Below are positions 37,122-45,891 of a DNA stretch of 64,000 bases, piece by piece. The notes under the pieces are model-generated. The model saw only the letters and a list, made by a program, of their open reading frames with translations, searched no databases and was not told where the DNA came from. The stretch is from ZC4RG30 sp035556135 (GTDB lineage Bacteria > Pseudomonadota > Gammaproteobacteria > Steroidobacterales > Steroidobacteraceae), in assembly GCA_035556135.1 (NCBI GenBank), contig DATMFO010000006.1, positions 124,001 to 188,000 of the forward strand, written 5' to 3'. Every line of letters begins with the position of its first letter. Positions within the stretch are counted from its first letter, which is position 1. The position numbers and the translations under genes are program-made.

Positions 37122-37542
37122 ATGCAGATCACGGACCTGATCAACCAGATGGGCGGCCTGCAGTCGGTGGCGAAGGAACTGGGCGTCAGCCCGCAGCAGG
37201 CCCAGTCCGGCGCGGCAGCCTTGCTGCCTGCCATCCTCGGTGGACTCAAGAAGCAGGCCCGGGCCTCCGGCCCTGCCGGCGGGCTGGGTGACCTGCTCGG
37301 CCAGCTGGGCGGCGGCGGCTGCTCGACAATGTGCTTTCCAGCCAGCCCACCGACGTGGGCCTGGGCAACAACGTGCTGGGACAGATCTTCGGCAGCAAGG
37401 ATGTGAGCCGCACCGTGGCGGCGAGCGCCGCACAGAAGAGTGGTCTCGATCCTGCGCTGCTGAAGAAGATGCTGCCCGTGCTCGCGGTGACGGCAATCCG
37501 CTGGATGACATCCTCGGCAAGGCGGGCAAGCTGCGCCGGTAG
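37122..37542 (+). pseudogene. DUF937 (YidB-like) gene broken by two frameshifts
   Basis: A strong GGGGAGGTG Shine-Dalgarno and ATG at 37122 begin a DUF937 protein (MQITDLINQMGGLQSVAKE, then AALLPAILGGLKKQ). After the GGC run at about 37306-37316 the homology continues one frame off (LLDNVLSSQPTDVGLGNNVLGQIFG and onward to LKKMLPVLA). Near 37490 it shifts again to NPLDDILGKAGKLRR and a stop at 37540-37542. Both shifts equal one lost base modulo three, and the usual Gly-rich linker between the last two parts looks missing. Recent decay or sequencing/assembly error in GC-rich repeats are both possible. Function of the family is unknown. Confidence 0.8.
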
Positions 37543-37565
37543 CAGCGATCGGCAGGCGACGGACT

Positions 37566-38528
37566 TCAGGCCCTGTCCCAGGCGAAGGCCATCACCTCAT
37601 CGATGCTCGCTGCCCCCAGGGCCAGCATTGCCGCGCGATCGAATCCCAGCGCCACGCCGGCGCAGGCGGGCAGGCCGGCATCCAGTGCCGCGATCAGGCG
37701 TTCATCCAGCGCGGGTCCGGTGAGCCCGCGGCGGATGCGTTCGGCCTGGTCAGCGACGAAGCGGGCGCGCTGCTCGCTGCTGCTGGCCAGTTCCACATAG
37801 CCGTTCGCCAGTTCCACGCCTTCGGCATACAGCTCGAAGCGCAATGCAGTGCGCGGATCGCTGGCGTCCAGTTGTGCCAGCGCCGCCTGCGATGCGGGGA
37901 AATGATGCAGGCAGGTCAGGCGGCCGCGGCCCAGCTCCGGACCGACACGCGTGGCGACGAGGAATTCCAGCAGTTCGTCGCGCGTGGCGGTGGCAAGGCT
38001 TGAATCCACCAGCCCGTGCCGGCCTGCCAGCGCAGCCAGCTGCGCATCTGTGGCGGTGAGGGGATCGCAGTCCAGTGCCTGCCGGAACGCTGCCGCGTAG
38101 CTGATGTGCTCGGTCGGGCCTGCCGGATTCCCGCCGGTGTCGAACAGCTTCGCGGCGAGCGCCGCTGTCTCATCCATCACCTGGAGCAGGTCCATGCCCA
38201 GCCGGTACCACTCGATCATCGTGAATTCCGGGTTGTGCAGGCGGCTGTGTTCGCCGGCGCGGAACACGTGGCAGACCTGGAAGATGTCGCCGCTGCCGGC
38301 TGCCAGCAGGCGCTTCATCGGATATTCGGGGGAGGTCTGCAGCCAGCGTGCACCTGATGCTGCGTCGAGGCGCAGCGATTCAATCTGCACGTCGGTGACC
38401 GTGTGGCTGAGCACCACCGGTGTTTCCACTTCCATTACGCCGCGCTCGCGGAAGAACCCGCGGGCGCATTCCAGCAGCGCCGCACGGCGACGCAGCGTCT
38501 CCATGCCGGCGCCCGGCCGCCACTGCAT
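37566..38528 (-). CDS. epmA: EF-P-(R)-beta-lysine ligase EpmA
   Basis: This paralogue of the class II lysyl-tRNA synthetase catalytic core, lacking the anticodon-binding domain, attaches beta-lysine to Lys34 of EF-P. The 320-residue length fits EpmA (also called GenX/PoxA). Class II motifs are visible: motif 2 in HNPEFTMIEWY with the preceding FRAGEHS, and motif 3 in GVALGFDRAAML. ATG at 38528 begins two bases after the psd stop, so psd and epmA are probably co-transcribed. Confidence 0.95.
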   Translation of the reverse strand: MQWRPGAGMETLRRRAALLECARGFFRERGVMEVETPVVLSHTVTDVQIESLRLDAASGARWLQTSPEYPMKRLLAAGSGDIFQVCHVFRAGEHSRLHNPEFTMIEWYRLGMDLLQVMDETAALAAKLFDTGGNPAGPTEHISYAAAFRQALDCDPLTATDAQLAALAGRHGLVDSSLATATRDELLEFLVATRVGPELGRGRLTCLHHFPASQAALAQLDASDPRTALRFELYAEGVELANGYVELASSSEQRARFVADQAERIRRGLTGPALDERLIAALDAGLPACAGVALGFDRAAMLALGAASIDEVMAFAWDRA

Positions 38529-38530
38529 GC

Positions 38531-39388
38531 TCACGCGGAAATGCGGCCCAGCCGCTGTCCCAGGCGCATGGTGGCGCCCGGCGCGATCTTTTCCAGCTCC
38601 ACCAGCTGCGGGCCGAACAGCAGCACCACGGTGGAGCCCATGTTGAAGCGGCCGATCTCCTCGCCGCGGGCGCGGAAGCGGTCGGCCTCCGGGGGCAGCG
38701 GCAGCGCCGTGACCTTGCGCGGGCGGCGCGGCGTGACATCCCCATGCCACACCGTGGCCATGCTGCCCACGTTGAGCGCCCCGACGAAGATCACGGAGAA
38801 GGGACCAGCCGGTCCCTCGAACAGCAGCACCAGGCGCTCGTTGCGCGCGAACACGGCCTGCACCATGCGCGCGGCGGTGTTGTTCACGCTGAAGAGGCGC
38901 CCGGGCACATACCAGATCCCGCGCAGCGTGCCGTCGGCGGGCATGTGGATGCGGTGGTAGTTGTAGGGTGCAAGGTAGATGGTCGCAAAGCTGCCGCCGG
39001 CGAAGCGCGGCGCCCACAGGCCGGCCGCGCCGGCCAGCAGGGCCTCGATGGTGTAGTGCCTTCCCTTGGCCTGCAGCACCTGGTTGCGTTCGAGCGGGCC
39101 GGACTGGCTCATCGTGCCGTCCACCGGGCTGACCAGCGTGCGGGCATCGCCAGCCAGGGGACGTGCGCCGGCTTTCAGCGCGCGGGTGAAGAAGGCGTTG
39201 AAGTGCTCGTAGGCATAGGGGTCGGGCTGCTCGGCATCCGAGAGATCAGGCTTGAAGCCAGCCACGAACAGCCTCGTGAAGGCATTCTTGAAGGGACGCC
39301 AGCGGATGCGCGTCAGCCAGCCGACCAGCCGGGAGATCGCATGGTGCGGCAGCACGTACTGCAGCAGGATGTTGAGGCTGGAGAGCAT
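38531..39388 (-). CDS. psd: Phosphatidylserine decarboxylase proenzyme
   Basis: This membrane enzyme makes phosphatidylethanolamine from phosphatidylserine. The 285-residue protein has SPVDGTMSQSG, the YNYHRIHMP segment with catalytic His, and the self-cleavage motif FNMGSTVV. Here the usual LGST reads MGST; the cleaved Gly-Ser bond and the pyruvoyl-forming Ser are kept. The ATG at 39388 shares a base with the SCO1 gene stop codon. Confidence 0.96.
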   Translation of the reverse strand: MLSSLNILLQYVLPHHAISRLVGWLTRIRWRPFKNAFTRLFVAGFKPDLSDAEQPDPYAYEHFNAFFTRALKAGARPLAGDARTLVSPVDGTMSQSGPLERNQVLQAKGRHYTIEALLAGAAGLWAPRFAGGSFATIYLAPYNYHRIHMPADGTLRGIWYVPGRLFSVNNTAARMVQAVFARNERLVLLFEGPAGPFSVIFVGALNVGSMATVWHGDVTPRRPRKVTALPLPPEADRFRARGEEIGRFNMGSTVVLLFGPQLVELEKIAPGATMRLGQRLGRISA

Positions 39389-40005
39389 CAGTAGCCGCTG
39401 GCCAGCAGCGTCGAGATGTCCTGCGCGAGCAGCCCGGGGTCGAAGGGCGGCGTGAACGCCGCGCTCCATTCACCGCGCGCATTCAGGTAATACAGCGCGG
39501 CCGAGTGGTCCACGGTATAGCCACCGCCAGGCAAGGGCTGTGTGGAATGGGCCACCATCAGCCCCTGCAGCAGCGGTTCCAGCGCCGCATCCTCGCCGCG
39601 CACGCCAGTGAATCCTTCCCCGAAGGCATTCACGTACTGGCGCAGGGCCTGCGCATCATCGCGCGCGGGATCCACTGTGACGAACACCAGGCGCAGTCCG
39701 GAAAGCTCAGGGTGCCGGCGCAGCTGCGCCATCTGCGCCAGTGTGGTGGGGCATACATCCGGGCAATGCGTGAAACCGAAGAACAGCAGGGACGGCTTGC
39801 CAGCCAGCTGCGCCTTGCCGAATGGCGCGCCTTCGTGGTCGGTGAGCGCGAACTGCGGCAACTGGCGCGGCTGCGGCAGGGTGCTGCCGCTGGCAAGCTG
39901 CGGCACCGCGCGCGCAAGCTGCCTTGAAACCATGTAGCCTGCCGCCGCCGCAGCCAGGATCATGGGCAGCGCGATGAAAAGAACCGTGGAGCGTTTTCGC
40001 GTCAT
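39388..40005 (-). CDS. SCO1/SenC family copper-binding redox protein
   Basis: This membrane-anchored thioredoxin-fold protein of 205 residues delivers copper to, or reduces thiols in, the CuA centre of cytochrome oxidase. An N-terminal hydrophobic anchor (residues about 7-25) is followed by the copper/thiol motif CPDVCP and the distal His in YTVDHSAALYY. The start at 40005 is supported by a GATAAT box ending six bases upstream and by the position of the anchor. It is followed by psd with overlapping codons. Confidence 0.92.
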   Translation of the reverse strand: MTRKRSTVLFIALPMILAAAAAGYMVSRQLARAVPQLASGSTLPQPRQLPQFALTDHEGAPFGKAQLAGKPSLLFFGFTHCPDVCPTTLAQMAQLRRHPELSGLRLVFVTVDPARDDAQALRQYVNAFGEGFTGVRGEDAALEPLLQGLMVAHSTQPLPGGGYTVDHSAALYYLNARGEWSAAFTPPFDPGLLAQDISTLLASGY

Positions 40006-40927
40006 GAATCGATTATCCCACAGGCGGCGTGCCGCTCCCGATGTCACCGGCCTGACCACGGCGGACCTGCTGAAGCGCGGCACTGCGCGGCTGGCGCGTG
40101 CGCGGCTCGAGTATGGGCATGGCACCGAGCGCCCCGTTGACGATGCTGCGGCCCTGCTGGCTCATGCGAAGGGGCTGGTGAGGCCGCTGGAAGCACGCGA
40201 CCTGGCGCGGCCGGTATCGGCGCGCGCGGCGACGCGCTTCGACGCGTTGCTCCGGCGCCGCATCGACGAGCGCATTCCGGCCGTGTACCTCACCAACCTG
40301 TGCTGGTGGGCGGGGCTGCCGTTCTACGTCGACAGTCGTGTCCTGGTGCCGCGCTCTCCCATCGCCGAGCTGATCGAGCGGCGGTTCTCGCCCTGGGTGC
40401 GGCCGGATGCTGTGCGGCGCATCCTCGACCTGGGCACCGGTTCCGGCTGCATCGCGCTGGCCTCGGCGGCGTATTTTCCCGACGCCCTCGTCGACGCCGT
40501 GGACATCGATCCCGCGGCGCTGCAAGTGGCGCGCATCAACCGCGCCGGCCTGAAGCTCGGCCGCCGCGTGCGGCTGCTGCAAGGTGACTTTTTCAGCCCA
40601 CTGAAGGGGCAGCGCTACGATATCATCGTGAGCAATCCGCCCTACGTGGGCACGGCGGAATTCAATGGTCTGCCGCCTGAATATGCGCATGAGCCCGCGG
40701 GGGCATTGCGCTCGGGACGCGATGGCATGGACGCGGTGCGCAGGCTGCTGCGCGAAGCCGCCCGCCATCTCACCGACGAGGGTGTGCTGGTGGTTGAAGT
40801 GGGCAATACCGAGACGCGCGTGCGCCGCGCGTTCCCGAAGGTGCCCTTCGTGTGGCTGGCATTCGAGCGTGGTGGCGGCGGCGTGTTCCTGCTGACGGCC
40901 GCGCAGTTGCGCAAGGTGGCAAGGTGA
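40004..40927 (+). CDS. prmB: 50S ribosomal protein L3 glutamine methyltransferase
   Basis: This SAM-dependent N5-glutamine methyltransferase of the HemK family has 307 residues. SAM motif I is ILDLGTGSGCIALA, and the amide-binding motif IVSNPPYVG is present. The 'YLTNLCWWAGLPFYVD' region marks it as PrmB rather than PrmC. The adjacent aroC gene is also the usual PrmB neighbour. ATG at 40004 shares the palindromic CATG with the divergent SCO1 start codon; a later start cannot be excluded because the first about 20 residues are not conserved. It overlaps aroC by four bases. Confidence 0.93.
   Translation: MNRLSHRRRAAPDVTGLTTADLLKRGTARLARARLEYGHGTERPVDDAAALLAHAKGLVRPLEARDLARPVSARAATRFDALLRRRIDERIPAVYLTNLCWWAGLPFYVDSRVLVPRSPIAELIERRFSPWVRPDAVRRILDLGTGSGCIALASAAYFPDALVDAVDIDPAALQVARINRAGLKLGRRVRLLQGDFFSPLKGQRYDIIVSNPPYVGTAEFNGLPPEYAHEPAGALRSGRDGMDAVRRLLREAARHLTDEGVLVVEVGNTETRVRRAFPKVPFVWLAFERGGGGVFLLTAAQLRKVAR
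40012..40017 (-). promoter_or_regulatory. Leaderless-type -10 box of the SCO1 gene
   Basis: GATAAT on the minus strand, one mismatch from consensus, ends six bases before the SCO1 ATG at 40005. It lies inside the first codons called for divergent prmB. Confidence 0.5.
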
Positions 40928-42009
40928 GCGGCAACAGTTTCGGCAAGTCCTTCGTGGTGACGAGCTTCGGCGAGAGCCACGGTCCGGCACTGGGCGCCAT
41001 CGTCGACGGCTGCCCGCCGGGGCTGCCGATCACCGAAGCGGAATTGATGGCCGACATCGAGCGACGCCGCACCGGCACCTCGCAGTTCACCAGCCAGCGC
41101 AAGGAGCCGGATCAGGTCCGCATCCTCTCGGGCGTGTTCGAGGGTGTGACCACCGGCACGCCCATCGGCCTCCTGGTCGAGAACACAGACCAGCGCTCGC
41201 GCGACTACGAGAAGATCAAGGACCGCTTCCGTCCCGGCCACGCCGACTACACCTACCAGCAGAAGTACGGCCTGCGCGACTACCGCGGCGGCGGCCGTTC
41301 CTCCGCGCGCGAGACGGTGATGCGCGTCGCTGCGGGCGCCATCGCGCGCAAATACCTGGCTACGCGCCTCGGCGTGCGCATCCACGGCTACGTGAGCCAG
41401 GTGGGTGACCTCCACCTCGAGCCGGTGAACCCTGAAGCCGCCTACGAGAATCCCTTCTTCTGTCCGGATCCTTCACGCGTGAAGGAGCTGGAAGACCTCA
41501 TCTGGAAACTGCGCAGCGACGGCGATTCGGTGGGCGCGAAGCTCACCGTGGTGGCGCATGGCGTGCCGGTGGGGCTGGGCGAGCCGGTGTTCGACCGGCT
41601 GGACGCCGACATCGCCCATGCCCTGATGAGCATCAACGCAGTGAAGGCGGTGGAGATCGGCGCCGGCGTTTCTGTTGCATCGCAGCGTGGCAGCCAGCAC
41701 CGCGATGAGCTGACGCCGGCAGGCTTTGCCACCAACCATGCCGGCGGCATCCTGGGCGGCATCTCCACCGGGCAGGACATCATTGCCCACGCCACGCTGA
41801 AGCCCACCTCCAGCATCCAGGTGCCGGGAAAAACCATTGACCTGGGCGGCAATCCCGTCGACGTGGTGACCACTGGCCGCCATGATCCCTGCGTGGGCCT
41901 GCGCGCCACGCCCATTGCCGAGGCCATGCTGGCCATCGTGCTGCTGGACCACTACCTGCGGCACAGGGCGCAGAACGCGGATGTGCGATCATCCACGCCT
42001 GCGATCTGA
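40924..42009 (+). CDS. aroC: Chorismate synthase
   Basis: This is the last shikimate-pathway enzyme, converting EPSP to chorismate with reduced FMN. The 361-residue protein has SFGESHGPALGAIVDGCPPG at the N-terminus, RPGHADYTYQQKYG, and YRGGGRSSARET. The GTG at 40924 overlaps the prmB stop (GTGA), which decides the start; family homology begins within a few residues of it. Confidence 0.97.
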   Translation: MSGNSFGKSFVVTSFGESHGPALGAIVDGCPPGLPITEAELMADIERRRTGTSQFTSQRKEPDQVRILSGVFEGVTTGTPIGLLVENTDQRSRDYEKIKDRFRPGHADYTYQQKYGLRDYRGGGRSSARETVMRVAAGAIARKYLATRLGVRIHGYVSQVGDLHLEPVNPEAAYENPFFCPDPSRVKELEDLIWKLRSDGDSVGAKLTVVAHGVPVGLGEPVFDRLDADIAHALMSINAVKAVEIGAGVSVASQRGSQHRDELTPAGFATNHAGGILGGISTGQDIIAHATLKPTSSIQVPGKTIDLGGNPVDVVTTGRHDPCVGLRATPIAEAMLAIVLLDHYLRHRAQNADVRSSTPAI

Positions 42010-42063
42010 CATCCGTCGCCGGCCTGGCCGCGCGGCGGCATTTTTCCACTTCCACAGAGGGTC

Positions 42064-43092
42064 ATGATGAGCAAGGGTTGGAGAGTAGCCGTGCTCGGGG
42101 CCACCGGCCTCGTCGGCGACACGATGATCAGCGTTCTCGAGGAACGCGATTTCCCGGTCAGCGAACTGTTCCCGCTCGCGAGCAACCGCTCGCTGGGCAA
42201 GACGGTGCAGCTGAAGGGCAAATCCTACCCGGTGCTCGACGTGGAGACCTTCGACTTCTCGCGCGCCCAGATCGGCCTGTTCTCTGCCGGCGCGGAAGTG
42301 TCGGCGAAGTACGCGCCCATCGCCGGTGCGGCCGGCTGCGTGGTGATCGACAACACCTCGCAGTTCCGCTACGACGATGACATCCCGCTGGTGGTGCCCG
42401 AGGTCAACCCCGAGGCCATCGCGCAGTACAAGAACCGCGGCATCATCGCGAACCCGAACTGCTCCACCATCCAGATGCTGGTGGCGCTGAAGCCGCTGCA
42501 CGATGCAGCCGGCATCACGCGCATCAACGTGTGCACCTACCAGTCGGTGTCCGGCGCCGGCAAGGAAGCGGTGGATGAGCTGGCGCAACAGACCGGCGAC
42601 CTGCTCAACGGCCGTACCACCGAAGCAAAGGTGATCGCCAAGCGCATCGCCTTCAACGTGGTGCCGCAGATCGACAAGTTCCAGGACAACGGCTACACGA
42701 AGGAAGAGATGAAGATGTTCTGGGAGACCCAGAAGATCCTCGACAAGTCCATCGTGGTGAATCCCACCTGCGTGCGCGTGCCGGTGTTCTTCGGGCATTC
42801 CGAGGCGGTGCACATCGAGACGCGGCGCAAGCTCACCGCGGCCGAGGCCACCGAACTGCTGCGCAAGGCGCCTGGCGTCACCGTGCTCGATGAGCGCGTG
42901 CCGGGCGGCTATCCCACCGCGGCCACCGAAGCCGTTGGCAACGACACCGTGTACGTCGGCCGCATCCGCGAGGACATCTCGCACGAGCGCGGACTGGACC
43001 TGTGGGTGGTGTCCGACAACGTGCGCAAGGGTGCCGCCACCAATAGCGTGCAGATAGCCGAAATACTGGTTCGCGACTATCTGTTGCGTTAA
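42064..43092 (+). CDS. asd: Aspartate-semialdehyde dehydrogenase
   Basis: This NADPH-dependent enzyme makes aspartate semialdehyde for lysine, diaminopimelate, threonine and methionine. The 342-residue protein has the Rossmann motif VLGATGLVGD, the catalytic Cys in NPNCSTIQ, and the later His in GHSEAVHIE. Two ATGs are adjacent (42064 and 42067), with AGAGGGT just upstream. It precedes fimV, the same order as in Pseudomonas and relatives. Confidence 0.97.
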   Translation: MMSKGWRVAVLGATGLVGDTMISVLEERDFPVSELFPLASNRSLGKTVQLKGKSYPVLDVETFDFSRAQIGLFSAGAEVSAKYAPIAGAAGCVVIDNTSQFRYDDDIPLVVPEVNPEAIAQYKNRGIIANPNCSTIQMLVALKPLHDAAGITRINVCTYQSVSGAGKEAVDELAQQTGDLLNGRTTEAKVIAKRIAFNVVPQIDKFQDNGYTKEEMKMFWETQKILDKSIVVNPTCVRVPVFFGHSEAVHIETRRKLTAAEATELLRKAPGVTVLDERVPGGYPTAATEAVGNDTVYVGRIREDISHERGLDLWVVSDNVRKGAATNSVQIAEILVRDYLLR

Positions 43093-43126
43093 GTTATATT
43101 CGTGTGACTTGCGTCAACGCGGGAAG

Positions 43127-43161
43127 ACGAATCCAAGCATATGTTTTCCGTCAGGATTCGT
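43127..43161. repeat. Inverted repeat upstream of fimV
   Basis: ACGAATCC (43127-43134) and GGATTCGT (43154-43161) are perfect eight-base arms around a 19-base, AT-rich centre containing CATATG. It lies 27 bases before the fimV ATG. It could be an operator or form a leader hairpin; no T-run follows, so termination is unlikely. Confidence 0.5.
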
Positions 43162-43188
43162 AATTGATGGGTCTCTCGGGGAGTCCTG

Positions 43189-45879
43189 ATGCGTTTTAGA
43201 CTGGTGAGCGCGGCGGCACTGCTGGCAGCAGTGCCCGGCATCTCACAGGCCCTTGGCCTGGGAGATGAGACCGTCAGGTCCTTCCTCAATGCCCCGCTCA
43301 ACGCGGAAATCGAGCTCTTCGCCACACCCGAAGAGCTGGCCTCAATGCAGGTCACGCTGGCCTCGCGCGACGATTTCGTCCGCCATGGCCTTGAATATCC
43401 GGGCTTTTTGAGCGCCATCCAGCTCAGCACCGAGCGCCTGCGCGATGGCCGCAATGTCGTCCGGCTGACCTCCAGCCAGCCCATCGTCGAGCCCTTCCTG
43501 GTGGTGCTGATCGACCTGCGCGGCAGCGGCACCCGCCTGCTGAAGGAATACACGCTGCTGCTCGATCCGCCCACCTTCCAGGCCACGACCGCACCGGCCC
43601 CGCCGGTGTCCGCGCCGGTGGTGGGCGACACCGGGGGCAATGTGCGCCCGGCACCGGCGCCCGCCGCACCGGTTCCCCCGCCCGTGCAGGCTCCGCCGCG
43701 CCCGGCGCCCGTGCCCGTCCAGCCGGCTCCGGCAGGTGGCGGCGGTGGCTACACCGTCCAGCGCGGCGACACGCTGTCGAACATCGTCACGCGTGAATAC
43801 GGCGAGCAGGACCGTACCCGCGCCATGGTGGCCGTGTATCGGGCCAACCCCGCGGCCTTCGGCGGAAACATCAACCAGCTGCGTGCCGGTGCGCGACTCG
43901 ACCTGCCTGACAGCAGCGTCGTGACCGCCATCGATCGCGCCGAGGCGAACGCCGAAGTGCGCAGCCAGATGGCCAGCTGGCAGGCTTCCGTGCAGCAACC
44001 GGCCGGCGGTGAGGATGCCCGCCTGCGGCTGGTGCCGCCGAGCGAGCCGGCCGGAACAGGCCAGCCTGGTGAGGTGGCCTCTCCCGGTGCAGGCACCACG
44101 CCCGCACCATCATCCGATCGTCCCATCGCGCTCGACAGCCCGGAGCTGGCCAACCTGCAGCGCGGACAGACACCCGCCACACCGGCCGAACCCGCGCCTG
44201 CCGAGCCTGCTGCGGATGCTGCCGACACCACCGCCGGATCAGGCGAGGATGCGCAAGACACCGCTGCCACGCCTGCCGAGCCGGCTCCTGCCGAGGCCCG
44301 GCCCGCGCCGCCCGCTCCGCCTGCCGACGAGGCGCCCGGCCTGATCGACACGCTGAAGGCCTACTGGGTCTACGCGGCAGGAGCCCTGGTGCTGGTGCTT
44401 GCGCTGCTGGGCCTGATGGCACGGCGCCGCCGCAGCGCGGCCGCTGCGACCTTCGCTCCGGCCGCGCCGTCGTTCGACGACTTCGTGCTGCCGGGTGAGC
44501 GCGATTCCTCTTCCGACACCTTCCCGCTGCGCAAGCCCGCCGACGCGCGCGACTCCGACATCCTGGTGGAGGAGGGCACGGGCCAGCACGAGCGGCCCGC
44601 GCGTCGCGAAACCCGCACTGTCGACCTCGACGAGGGCAGTACCGCGGCCACCATGGGTGCCATGGCGCTGGAGCAGGGCGATCCCCTGGCCGAGGCCGAC
44701 TTCCACATGGCCTATGGCCTCTACGACCAGGCCGCCGACCTGGTGAAGGCTGCGCTGAAGCGCGAGCCGGAACGCCGCGACCTGAAGCTCAAGCTGCTCG
44801 AAGTGTATTTCGTGTGGGGCAACAAGGAGCAGTTCCTGCAGACCGCGCGCGAGCTGTCGCAGTCGCGCAGCAGCGCACCGCCGGGCGAGTGGGAGAAGGT
44901 TGTCATCATGGGCAAGCAGCTTGCCCCCGAAGACGTGCTCTTCCACCAGTCCCAGCTGGGCGTGCAGACCTCCGTCGACCTCAACCTGGAAGGCGGCCAG
45001 AACCTGGTCGACTTCAACCTGCCCGAGGGCGGCACCGACACCGGCGACACCGGCATCGACCTGAACCTCGGCGGCAGCACCGACTCCTCGCTGCGTCCGC
45101 TCGAGTCCGACGGCGGCCTCGACTTCATGTTCGATGACCTGCGTGGTCCCGACGACCAGGCGCCCACGGCCACCACGCGCCAGATGGTGCAGCCTGGCCT
45201 CGACGCCATCAACGCGCCCACCATCGAACAGCCCGCGCTCGACATCGAGAACACGCTGGCCGGCAAGATCGACGCGCACGCTCCCTACACCGGTTCGCCC
45301 GACCAGACTGCAGAGCTGGCCCTGGATGACCTGGGACTGGATCTCGGCAAGCTCGAGGCCACCGGCACGGGCATGCTGCCGCCGGATGCCGGAGAAGCTC
45401 CGGCTGACGCTCCCACCCTGGTGGCGGGCATGGACGAGACTTCGCGCGAGCTGCTGGCCAGCGCCGATGCCAGCCAGCGCACCGAGATGCTGCCCATCAC
45501 CGACCTCGACCTTGGCGATGGCTCCACCGGCCTCGACATGGACCTCGGTACCGGTGACACCAGCCTGGCTCCCATGCTCGACGTGGGCGCCTCGGACCTT
45601 GACCTGGATGTCGGTGCGCCTGAGAAGCCGCAGGACGACTGGCAGAGCACGCAGCGCATCGACCCGGGTGCGCTCGACTCCACCATCGTCGACGAGTCGC
45701 CGAAGGAACTCGAGCCGGTCACGATGAGTGAAGTCGGCACCAAGCTCGACCTGGCCCGTGCCTACATGGACATGGGTGATCCGGACGGTGCCCGCAGCAT
45801 CCTCAACGAGGTGCTGCAGGAAGGCTCGGAAGGCCAGCGCCAGGAAGCCCAGCGCCTGCTGGATTCCATTCCCGGCTAG
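43189..45879 (+). CDS. fimV: FimV-family polar hub protein
   Basis: FimV proteins anchor type IV pilus and polar signalling components and span periplasm to cytoplasm. The 896-residue protein has a Sec signal (residues 1-21), then the FimV N-terminal domain (LGLGDETVRSFLNAPL). A LysM domain (GGYTVQRGDTLSNIV, about residues 185-240) binds peptidoglycan. After a Pro/Ala-rich stretch comes a membrane helix near residues 394-411, an acidic cytoplasmic region with repeated VDLNL/VDFNL motifs, and the C-terminal TPR-like FimV box (GTKLDLARAYMDMGD). A GGGGAG Shine-Dalgarno supports the start. A degenerate EAL (FimX-like) protein elsewhere in the window may belong to the same pathway. Confidence 0.93.
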   Translation: MRFRLVSAAALLAAVPGISQALGLGDETVRSFLNAPLNAEIELFATPEELASMQVTLASRDDFVRHGLEYPGFLSAIQLSTERLRDGRNVVRLTSSQPIVEPFLVVLIDLRGSGTRLLKEYTLLLDPPTFQATTAPAPPVSAPVVGDTGGNVRPAPAPAAPVPPPVQAPPRPAPVPVQPAPAGGGGGYTVQRGDTLSNIVTREYGEQDRTRAMVAVYRANPAAFGGNINQLRAGARLDLPDSSVVTAIDRAEANAEVRSQMASWQASVQQPAGGEDARLRLVPPSEPAGTGQPGEVASPGAGTTPAPSSDRPIALDSPELANLQRGQTPATPAEPAPAEPAADAADTTAGSGEDAQDTAATPAEPAPAEARPAPPAPPADEAPGLIDTLKAYWVYAAGALVLVLALLGLMARRRRSAAAATFAPAAPSFDDFVLPGERDSSSDTFPLRKPADARDSDILVEEGTGQHERPARRETRTVDLDEGSTAATMGAMALEQGDPLAEADFHMAYGLYDQAADLVKAALKREPERRDLKLKLLEVYFVWGNKEQFLQTARELSQSRSSAPPGEWEKVVIMGKQLAPEDVLFHQSQLGVQTSVDLNLEGGQNLVDFNLPEGGTDTGDTGIDLNLGGSTDSSLRPLESDGGLDFMFDDLRGPDDQAPTATTRQMVQPGLDAINAPTIEQPALDIENTLAGKIDAHAPYTGSPDQTAELALDDLGLDLGKLEATGTGMLPPDAGEAPADAPTLVAGMDETSRELLASADASQRTEMLPITDLDLGDGSTGLDMDLGTGDTSLAPMLDVGASDLDLDVGAPEKPQDDWQSTQRIDPGALDSTIVDESPKELEPVTMSEVGTKLDLARAYMDMGDPDGARSILNEVLQEGSEGQRQEAQRLLDSIPG

Positions 45880-45891
45880 TACCGCGCGCTC

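Noticed and set aside
35301..37529. Extension of the epmB frame to about 742 residues
   Set aside because: The extra part runs antisense through efp and the DUF937 remnant and has no EpmB homology; the real start is near 36443 or 36425.
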